This document shows positions 1 through 6,500 of a stretch of 9,090 nucleotides of DNA, one piece after another (positions within the stretch are counted from its first letter, which is position 1; each line of letters begins with the position of its first letter). Source of the DNA: Methylovulum sp. (GTDB lineage: Bacteria; Pseudomonadota; Gammaproteobacteria; Methylococcales; Methylomonadaceae); the NCBI GenBank assembly GCA_028713595.1, contig JAQTNZ010000064.1, forward strand, positions 1 to 9,090. Direction: 5' to 3'. Both the position numbers and the translations under genes were made by a program. The notes under the pieces are model-generated. The model worked only from the letters and a program-made list of their open reading frames with translations. It had not been told where the DNA came from and ran no database searches.

Positions 1-188
1 ATTGCCTAGCGCGGTTGCCACAGAATATGGCGGATTTGTTCATTTTACGGACTGTGGAGGGCCTGTCCAGTGAAGAGTGTTGTAAGGTTTTGGCGATAGC
101 CACGACCAACCAACTGTGTGTGGCGTTATCACGCACACGGCTCAAGCTCAGGCAATGCCTGGAAGTCCAATGGTTCGAGCAAGGATAA
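1..188 (+). CDS. ECF-type RNA polymerase sigma factor, C-terminal fragment (5' end outside window)
   Basis: The open frame enters from the left edge (codons start at base 3) and stops with TAA at 186-188, giving the last 61 residues of the protein. The visible part looks like sigma region 4, the helix-turn-helix that reads the -35 element: it begins LARLPQNMADLFILRTVEG, continues LSSEECCKVLAIATTNQ, and ends with an Arg-rich helix (SRTRLKLRQCLE). ECF factors commonly carry L-x-x-x-x-R-x-VEGLSSEE-I/C-C-K-x-L followed by R-A-R-x-x-L-R-x-C-L-E, so the family call is firm although region 2 cannot be seen. The zinc-finger anti-sigma gene follows after 4 bp, which is the classic sigma/anti-sigma layout. 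The specific regulon is unknown; the convergent hvf genes are candidate targets by proximity only. Confidence 0.85.
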   Translation, partial: CLARLPQNMADLFILRTVEGLSSEECCKVLAIATTNQLCVALSRTRLKLRQCLEVQWFEQG

Positions 189-192
189 GACG

Positions 193-429
193 ATGCCCAG
201 TTGCAAAGAAATGACCCGGTTGCTTTCCGATAGCCTAGAAACACGGCTGCCGTGGCCGAAACGTTCGGCCATGCGCCTGCATTTGTTAATTTGCGGGACG
301 TGTCGGCGTTACCGTCGGCATTTGCTGTTCATGAAAAAAATCTTGGCCGGACGCAAGCCGCTGATGTCCCTGCCTGATGCCGCCAAACAGCGGATTAAAG
401 ACCGCTTGGCAAAAAAAACGGCAGATTGA
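193..429 (+). CDS. Small zf-HC2 / ZAS-type anti-sigma factor
   Basis: This 78-residue protein starts at the ATG at 193, preceded by AAGGA at 181-185 and 4 bp after the sigma stop. An in-frame GTG at 118 would put most of the extension inside the sigma gene and is rejected. The protein carries the zinc anti-sigma motif H-x3-C-x2-C (His30, Cys34, Cys37, within LHLLICGTCRRYRRH) and an upstream Cys4 in a CKEMTRLLSDSLE helix, as in zf-HC2 proteins. Such proteins hold an ECF factor inactive until thiol oxidation or metal loss releases it. There is no transmembrane segment: the chain after the motif is short, basic and soluble (ends RIKDRLAKKTAD), so it probably acts in the cytoplasm. The pairing with the upstream sigma gene is a strong inference from context. 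The stimulus is not visible, but a redox or metal signal would suit the Cys/His site and the nearby metal-peptide genes. Confidence 0.8.
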   Translation: MPSCKEMTRLLSDSLETRLPWPKRSAMRLHLLICGTCRRYRRHLLFMKKILAGRKPLMSLPDAAKQRIKDRLAKKTAD

Positions 430-436
430 TGGCGAA

Positions 437-460
437 GTGGCGGGGCGCGTTGCCCGCCGC
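437..460. terminator. GC-rich hairpin between convergent genes, possible bidirectional terminator
   Basis: In the 32 bp between the anti-sigma stop and the hvfX stop, GGCGGG (439-444) can pair with CCCGCC (453-458), extended by T438-G459 wobble and G437-C460. The position between two tail-to-tail genes fits a shared terminator. No T tract follows on either strand, so intrinsic termination would be weak. Confidence 0.3.
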
Positions 461-461
461 C

Positions 462-1019
462 TTAGCCGCCCATGGCAGCGTGTCCATTAAAAAACTTACG
501 GCCTAACCAATAATCAAGGCTTAACCAGCCCGCCCCGCTACAAAACAGCGATGCCAGCATCAGCAAATATAAGAGCGGTAATTTATAATTGCCGAAGCCC
601 TTGTCGATAATGGCGTAGCCTTGCCACAACTCCGCCAGCGTCTGCCATTGCGCCGGCCAATGGACGGCGGCAATGGCGACCACGGTCAAGACCATTAAGG
701 CGACACTGACTAAGCGGGTGGCCAAGCCCAGCACCAAGGCAATCGGCCCGAGAAGTTCCAGACCCATCGCCAAATTCCAGGTTAGGTCGGCGGATAAAAG
801 GTTAAACGGAAACGGGAAGGTCAAATCGGCAAACCAATTGTCACCCATCAGCTTTTCCAAGCCCGCTTCGGCAAACTCATAGGCCAACACCAAACGCAAG
901 AAAATCGGGGCATAACCAGAAGCGCGGCGGTCAAGCCCAAAAGAAAACTTAGCCAAAAACCTTTTTGTTTGCGAAAACGCGCAGCGGCAATCGGCAGTAG
1001 TGAGTGTGTCTGAAATCAT
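462..1019 (-). CDS. hvfX: DoxX-family membrane protein, HvfX-like
   Basis: This is a 185-residue integral membrane protein of the DoxX family. The ATG at 1017-1019 was chosen because GGGAG lies 6 nt upstream; a TTG start at 1049 would add ten residues but lacks a ribosome site. Hydrophobic segments lie at roughly residues 38-56, 82-100, 103-122 and 146-167, the usual four-helix pattern. Family-like motifs include RLVLAYEFAEAGLEKLMGDN after helix 1, an HWPAQW loop near 120, and a GAGWLSLDYWLGR end. DoxX proteins of this subtype are encoded with HvfA/bufferin peptides and are named HvfX; their exact job is not settled, with a role in electron or metal handling at the membrane proposed. The gene lies 86 bp downstream of hvfA on the same strand and is probably co-transcribed. 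Odd features are a Cys-x-Cys (residues 11 and 13) in the N-terminal tail, and the absence of hvfB and hvfC between it and hvfA. A generic DoxX oxidoreductase is the alternative reading. Confidence 0.78.
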   Translation of the reverse strand: MISDTLTTADCRCAFSQTKRFLAKFSFGLDRRASGYAPIFLRLVLAYEFAEAGLEKLMGDNWFADLTFPFPFNLLSADLTWNLAMGLELLGPIALVLGLATRLVSVALMVLTVVAIAAVHWPAQWQTLAELWQGYAIIDKGFGNYKLPLLYLLMLASLFCSGAGWLSLDYWLGRKFFNGHAAMGG

Positions 1020-1055
1020 GATAGCTCCCAGAAAGCAGAAAATAGTCAAAAGCGT

Positions 1056-1085
1056 GGCCTACAAAACCATCCGATTTTGCAGGCC
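1056..1085 (-). promoter_or_regulatory. Intercistronic stem-loop between hvfA and hvfX
   Basis: On the - strand, GGCCTGCAAAA (1085-1075) and TTTTGTAGGCC (1066-1056) form an 11-bp stem with an 8-nt loop. The single imperfect position is a G-U wobble in the - strand RNA but an A-C mismatch on the + strand, so the structure suits hvfA-hvfX mRNA. It begins about 20 nt after the hvfA stop. No proper U tract follows immediately, so it may act as a partial terminator or an mRNA-stabilising hairpin that keeps the peptide more abundant than the membrane protein. Confidence 0.5.
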
Positions 1086-1105
1086 GACCCAACTGTTACG
1101 GAATG

Positions 1106-1423
1106 TTATTTCTTTTCACCGCCGCAACTGCCTTCTTTCATTTTGTCCGCACCCGTCTTACCGGCGCCACATTTGCCCTCGGCGGTTTTTCCGGCGCTTG
1201 CCGCCGCAGCCGCCGCTTCCATTTCAGCTTTTTTTGCACCGCATTTGCCCTCGCCACATTTGCCTTCTTTGGCTTTTTCGCCAGTAGGCCCGGCTTTAGC
1301 AACGATCATGGCAGGGCCGAGCGTTTTCATGCCGAAGGGATTGCTGTCCGCATGGGCGATAGGGGCGGTTAAGGCAGTGGCAATGATGCCGCCAAAAGTA
1401 AAAGCCAACGATTTTTTGTTCAT
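1106..1423 (-). CDS. hvfA: HvfA/bufferin-like secreted Cys-motif RiPP precursor (copper-chelator family)
   Basis: The precursor has 105 residues. The ATG at 1421-1423 was chosen because AGGA at 1430-1433 stands 6 nt away; the ATG two codons earlier touches that site. An N-terminal Sec-like signal peptide (basic NKK, a hydrophobic stretch, then an APIAHA-type cleavage site near residue 25) is followed by DSNPFGMKTL, as in HvfA leaders. The rest is low-complexity Lys/Gly/Ala/Glu sequence with all four cysteines in E-G-K/S-C-G motifs: Cys56 and Cys61 in tandem, Cys85, and Cys100. In characterised HvfA, an iron enzyme of the MNIO (DUF692) family with its partner converts EGKCG cysteines to oxazolone/thioamide groups that bind copper; bufferins use related chemistry for periplasmic copper tolerance. 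By homology this peptide should be a periplasmic or exported metal chelator. Oddities are the missing hvfB/hvfC neighbours, a poly-Ala linker (about residues 70-75) and a degenerate AGKTG repeat at 87-91. If unmodified it might still bind metal through free thiols. Confidence 0.82.
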   Translation of the reverse strand: MNKKSLAFTFGGIIATALTAPIAHADSNPFGMKTLGPAMIVAKAGPTGEKAKEGKCGEGKCGAKKAEMEAAAAAASAGKTAEGKCGAGKTGADKMKEGSCGGEKK

Positions 1424-1450
1424 GGTCATTCCTAGTTTAGTCAGTTAAAA

Positions 1451-1500
1451 GATAATCAGGAAAATGCGCTTAGGACAATCAAGCGCTTTCCTGAGTTATC
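1451..1500 (-). repeat. Long imperfect palindrome in the hvfA leader
   Basis: The arms 1451-1471 and 1481-1500 pair over 19 bp, interrupted only by a 1-nt and a 2-nt bulge, around a 9-nt loop (inner arms GCGCTT and AAGCGC, middle arms TCAGGAAA and TTTCCTGA, outer arms GATAA and TTATC). On the - strand it is followed directly by TTTT (1450-1447), so it resembles a terminator or attenuator placed 5' of hvfA. It also starts where the proposed ECF promoter would begin transcription. It could be a 5' mRNA stability hairpin, an attenuator, or an operator for a dimeric protein. Confidence 0.6.
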
Positions 1501-1527
1501 AGTCGTAACAACAGGAAAAACCTTACC
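1501..1527 (-). promoter_or_regulatory. Candidate ECF sigma promoter for hvfA
   Basis: Read on the - strand, GGTAAGG (1527-1521) followed by a T-rich stretch and then CGACT (1505-1501) gives GTAAGG-N15-CGACT. Many ECF factors use a GTAA- or GGAA-type -35 element and a CG-containing -10 element at this spacing. Start of transcription would fall near 1493-1496, about 70 nt before the hvfA start codon. No convincing sigma-70 promoter was seen in the same place. The assignment rests on pattern and on the ECF gene nearby. Confidence 0.4.
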
Positions 1528-1608
1528 GGAATTTTTAAAAAAATTTGTTGCCCCCTTCCTCAGCATAAGCCTTTAAGCGTCCGCTATCCCATAGGCAAAG
1601 ACATCCGC

Positions 1609-2058
<450 letters not shown>

Positions 2059-2076
2059 GGCAGCTAAGGAAAAAAA

Positions 2077-3372
2077 ATGTTCTTAATAAATAACAATAAA
2101 AGCCTGCTCACAGGCTTGTGTTTGCTGCCCGGACTGGCCTGGGCCGATGGCATTAACCAGGCCAATACCGTTTGGGTACTGACGTCCACGGCGTTAGTCT
2201 TATTTATGACGATCCCAGGCCTGTCGCTGTTTTATGCGGGTCTGGTGCGCAGTAAAAATGTCTTGTCCGTATTGATGCAATGTTTTGCCATCACGTGCCT
2301 GGTCTCACTGTTATGGCTGGCCGGTGTCTATAGTTTTATTTTCAGTGATGGCGGCGACCTGCAAAAAATCATCGGTGGCGCCTCCAAGCTCTTTATTGCC
2401 GGCATGGACACCACCTCCCAAACCGGTGACATACCCGAAACGGTTTATTTTATGTTCCAGATGACGTTCGCCATCATCACCCCGGCACTGATCGTCGGGG
2501 CATTTGCCGAACGGATGAAATTTTCGGCGATGCTGTGGTTCAGCGCCTTATGGCTGGTCATCGTGTATATGCCGATTTGCCACTGGATGTGGGGTGGTGG
2601 TTGGCTGGCGGATTTGGGGGCAATGGATTTTGCCGGCGGCATTGTCATCCATGTCAATGCCGGCATCGCCGCATTGGTATCGGCCTTAGTGCTGGGTAAC
2701 CGCAAAGGTTTCCCCACCGTCGCCATGCCACCGCACAATATGACGATGGTGGTCACGGGTGCGGGGATGTTGTGGGTCGGCTGGTACGGCTTTAATGCCG
2801 GCAGCGCCTTAACCGCAGACGGGCGGGCGGGCATGGCGATGCTGGTCACCCATATCGGCGCGGCTTCAGGTGCATTGACCTGGATGGCGATTGAATGGCA
2901 ACGTTTTGGCAAGCCCAGTGTTTTGGGTATCGTCACTGGCATGGTGGCGGGTCTGGGCACTATCACCCCGGCATCCGGCTTTGTCGGCCCCTTTGGTGGC
3001 TTGGTCATAGGCATTACCGCAGGGGCTATCTGCTTTTATGCAACCCAATATGTCAAACGGACACTAAAAATTGATGACTCATTGGATGTGTTCCCTGTCC
3101 ACGGGGTCGGTGGCATAACAGGTTCTTTGCTGACGGGCGTGTTTGCCGCCAGTAATTTTGGCGGTTTGGGGCTTAAAGAGGGCGTGTCCGTTTTCCAACA
3201 AGTCAGCGTGCAAGCGTTGGCCATCGTGGTGACGATCATTTGGAGCGGCTTGTTCAGTTACCTGATCCTAAAAATGCTCGATGCGTGGCTAGGCTTACGG
3301 GTCAGCACCGATGAAGAAGTGCAAGGCCTGGACACCTCGCTCCATGAGGAAACCGGTTATCTTGATTTATAA
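2077..3372 (+). CDS. amtB: Ammonium transporter AmtB
   Basis: AmtB is a 431-residue channel for ammonium/ammonia in the inner membrane, normally a homotrimer with eleven helices per subunit. The ATG at 2077 has TAAGGA at 2065-2070. The chain starts with a cleavable-looking signal sequence ending AWA near residue 23, as in E. coli AmtB. Visible landmarks are DFAGGIVIHVNAG (184-196), carrying the equivalent of the conserved Asp160 (Asp184) and the first pore histidine (His192); WYGFNAGS (236-243); and FPVHGVGGITG (339-349) with the second pore histidine (His342). The C-terminal tail EEVQGLDTSLHEETGY is the conserved cytoplasmic segment that contacts GlnK. Length and motifs indicate an intact gene. 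It shares an operon with glnK and should be expressed under nitrogen limitation. No -24/-12 promoter is evident, so control may act through another promoter or farther upstream. Confidence 0.96.
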   Translation: MFLINNNKSLLTGLCLLPGLAWADGINQANTVWVLTSTALVLFMTIPGLSLFYAGLVRSKNVLSVLMQCFAITCLVSLLWLAGVYSFIFSDGGDLQKIIGGASKLFIAGMDTTSQTGDIPETVYFMFQMTFAIITPALIVGAFAERMKFSAMLWFSALWLVIVYMPICHWMWGGGWLADLGAMDFAGGIVIHVNAGIAALVSALVLGNRKGFPTVAMPPHNMTMVVTGAGMLWVGWYGFNAGSALTADGRAGMAMLVTHIGAASGALTWMAIEWQRFGKPSVLGIVTGMVAGLGTITPASGFVGPFGGLVIGITAGAICFYATQYVKRTLKIDDSLDVFPVHGVGGITGSLLTGVFAASNFGGLGLKEGVSVFQQVSVQALAIVVTIIWSGLFSYLILKMLDAWLGLRVSTDEEVQGLDTSLHEETGYLDL

Positions 3373-3443
3373 TAACTTGAGGTTACACCGCTGTGGCAGC
3401 TTATGCGCTTAGGCCAACCTGATAGTGCTTCCTGTGTTTTTAT

Positions 3444-3459
3444 GGACACTGATGTGTCC
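3444..3459 (+). promoter_or_regulatory. Perfect palindrome, possible operator
   Basis: GGACAC-TGAT-GTGTCC is a perfect 6-bp inverted repeat with a 4-nt spacer. It ends 13 bp before a perfect TATAAT, so it covers the place of the -35 element, where a dimeric repressor would block the promoter. A further half-site-like TGTCCT recurs at 3468-3473, 13 bp after the TGTCCT at 3455-3460. No specific regulator family is recognised from the motif. Confidence 0.4.
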
Positions 3460-3478
3460 TGTATACTTGTCCTATAAT
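3450..3478 (+). promoter_or_regulatory. Candidate promoter with perfect TATAAT upstream of the DUF748 gene
   Basis: TATAAT at 3473-3478 matches the sigma-70 -10 consensus exactly. No good -35 hexamer is present 16-18 bp upstream, where TGATGT inside the palindrome would sit, so the promoter may need an activator or be weak. Transcription would start near 3485 and immediately enter the hairpin and terminator segment. Confidence 0.45.
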
Positions 3479-3484
3479 GAGGTT

Positions 3485-3541
3485 TACCTAAAGCGTTTAG
3501 GCAAAAGGTGGCGCTTTAATCCTTGGGATGCTGCCTTTTTT
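3485..3541 (+). ncRNA. Candidate short structured RNA or attenuated leader
   Basis: Between the TATAAT at 3473 and the terminator ending near 3544, a transcript of about 57 nt would hold two hairpins: CCTAAA-gcg-TTTAGG (3487-3501) and the terminator stem (3504-3538). An alternative perfect pairing, TAAAGCG (3489-3495) with CGCTTTA (3512-3518), competes with the first hairpin and would disturb the terminator. This could be a free-standing small RNA or a transcription attenuator for the gene starting at 3579. It matches no RNA family I recognise. Confidence 0.3.
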
Positions 3542-3544
3542 GTT
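3504..3544 (+). terminator. Rho-independent terminator between amtB and the DUF748 gene
   Basis: AAAGGTGGC (3504-3512) pairs with GCTGCCTTT (3530-3538) over 9 bp, including two G-U wobbles, with a further small ATCC/GGAT helix inside the loop. A run of six T (3536-3541), a G and three more T follow. It is oriented to end amtB mRNA and also any transcript started at the TATAAT at 3473. Confidence 0.75.
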
Positions 3545-3578
3545 TATAATCAGTTTTAATCCATGCTGATAAAAGCCG

Positions 3579-6500
3579 ATGCCTATGACCACCCGCCTTT
3601 TTGCCTTTATCTTAAAAGCCTTGCTGATAACCACCGGCTGCTTAGCTTTTGTGGTCATAGCGGGCTTTTACAGCCTACCCGCACTACTGACCAGCCAATT
3701 GCCCGGGCTTATTGAGCGGCATACGGGCAGAAAAGCATCGTTGGCGGCGGCGACCCTACAGCTATCTCCCTTGGCATTAGGCTTACAAGGCTTTGTGCTC
3801 CGTGAAAAAGACCAAAAAACCTTGTTGGCTTTTGACGAACTGTCCGTAGAAATTGATGCGAGGCAATCATGGCAACAAACCGCGCTGGTCATCAGGCAAC
3901 TGACACTAAAAAAACCCGAAGTTTATCTCAGCAGAAACCAAGACGGCAGGTTTAATTTTCAAGATTTAGCCCCCGACAGCCCACAAACCCAAACCGATAG
4001 CGGCGCAGGTTTTTCGGTGGACATTGCCAAGTTCGCCATCAGCGGCGGCCAATTGGTCTGGAACCATACGCAAGCCACCAAACCTTGGTCGGAAACCCTG
4101 CATTCATTAGATATTGTTATTGAAAACGTCAATTCCCGCAGCAACATCCCCGCCCATATCAGCCTAAACATGGCCTTACAATCGGGCGGGCATTTGGCGT
4201 GGGACGGCACATTAGCCTTAAGCCCCCTCACCTCACTAGGCCATCTTAAACTCGACAATGTCAACCTGCCCAAATTCACCGCCTTATTCCTGGCCGACAG
4301 CGGCGTAGCCAATATGGGCGCCAACAATACGCTGGAGGCTGATTACCAGCTTGCTTATAGCCAAGGCAAGCTCATTATGACGGCTCCTAAAGCTTCGTTT
4401 GAATTGCACGACATCGAGTATGCGCAAGCAGGGCAAACGCTTAAATTGGCCGGACTTAAGCACGAGACCTCCTTAAGCGTGGCTTATGCGCCGGGAGAGT
4501 GGCGGCTGGAAGCCCAAACGGCCCATACCCAAGCCAACACCCTCCGCATCCAAGACAGCCTTAACCAATTGCTCGGTGAGCTTAAGCAATTGACCGCCGC
4601 AACCGCTTATCAGGTGACTTACAACGACCACCACTTAAACATGAGCGCCAGCCAAGCGGCTATGACCATTAAAGAATTGCGCATATCTGGACAGGGTGGG
4701 GAACTGATTTCCCTGCCCGCCCTAGCGGTGCAGGGAATACAGGCCAATCTTGACCAACATACGCTCAAAATCAGCTCCCTTACCCTAGACAATGCCGATC
4801 TTAGTGCGTGGCTGGACACCGATGGCAGGCTCAACTATCAAGCCCTATTACCCACCAGCACGCCATCCCCTGCCAAGGTATCGGCAACACCTGCGGTTGA
4901 CTGGGACATTAACGTCGGCAACATTGCCCTAAACAATTGCGCCGTCAATTTTGAAGACCGCACCTTACCCAAACCTACCACCTTGACGTTAAAACCCATT
5001 AACTTGAAATTGAGCGGTTATGCCAATAACCCAAGCACTCCCTTGCCTTTCACATTAAGCGCGGGCATCAATGACAATGGCCTGATCTCCTTGCAAGGCA
5101 ACCTGGTGCTGGCACCGTTGGCGATGGAGACGGCGGTGACCGTCAACACCATTGACTTGGAAAAATTCCAGCCCTATTACGACCGCTTCATCCGCCTGGA
5201 CATCATTGACGGCATGTTGGACATTGATGGCACTGTGTCGCTGAAACAGACTGAAAACCAGCCACTGGACATCCGGTTCAACGGTAATGGCGGTATTGAT
5301 GATTTATTGATCCGTGACCAACGTGTCCATAAAGATTTTCTTAAATGGGAACGGCTGGCACTTAAAAATATGGTCATTGATGTCTTGGGACAACGTTATA
5401 GCGCCACCGAATTGACCCTCAACAAACCCTATGCACGGGTGACTATCAGAAAAGACAAAACTGTCAATTTCTCCGATTTGCTGATCGCCCAAGAACAGCC
5501 GGCCGGAACGGCCTCTGCCCCAAAAACCAGCGCCACCAAACCCGCTTTTTTCAAATTGGGTAAAATCCAGATTATTGACGGCTCTTCGGATTTTACCGAT
5601 TTGTCTCTGCTGCTACCGTTCTCCGCACACATCAAAAGCTTGGACGGCGGCGCCAGCGGGGTGTCTTCTGACAAAAGCAGCCATATCCAAGTTGATTTGA
5701 AAGGCAATGCCTACGATTTGGCCCCTGTGGACATTGCCGGCAATATCAGCCCGTTTTTGGACGAATATGACATCAAAATCAACTTCAACGGCTTGCCCAT
5801 GCCGTTAGTGTCATCTTACATGGTACAATTTGCGGGCTATAAAGTCGAAAAAGGCAAGATGACCTTAGACCTCCATTACCAAATCGCCAACAAAAAACTG
5901 ACGGCCAGCAACCATTTTCTGATTGACCAATTTGAACTTGGCGAGCGGGTGGAAAATCCCGATGCCGTTTCCCTGCCGCTTAAGCTGGCGGTGGCGTTGC
6001 TTAAGGACAGCGACGGCAAAATCAAGATGGATGTGCCTATCTCCGGCGATCTTGATAAGCCACACTTTAACATTGGCGCGATTGTCACCGAAGCGCTCAT
6101 CAACGCCCTTAGCAAAGTCATCAGTTCACCGTTTAGCGCCTTGGCCTCGCTCACTGGCGGCCAGCACAGCGATTTAAGCGCCATTGCCTTCAAAGCGGGC
6201 AGTGCGGCCCTGGAAAATGCCCAGCAAGAAAAATTGAATGGTATCGCCGCCGCCTTAAAAGTCCACACCCAATTAATGCTGGAAATAAAAGGTGTTACCC
6301 AGCAACAACAAGACTGGCCTGCGATCAGCGATGACGCACTTTACGACCAGCTGAAAATCCGCCGGGCGGCGGAAATCAATGGCAAAACCGCACGCAAAAT
6401 CCGCGCCGAATATGTCGAACTGTCCACACAGGACTACCAACGCTTGCTGGCCGATATGTTTATCGAAAAATTTCCGGCCTTGGCAAAAAAATCTTGGCTG

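Noticed and set aside
1000..1448. Three overlapping + strand open frames opposite hvfA and the hvfA-hvfX gap
   Set aside because: They are rich in Pro, Phe, His and Arg in the way that antisense readings of Lys/Gly/Ala/Glu-rich genes are, they lack ribosome sites, and the - strand frame has a signal peptide and family motifs.
2445..3239. - strand open frames inside amtB
   Set aside because: They are shadows of the well-conserved AmtB frame, without start signals or recognisable motifs.
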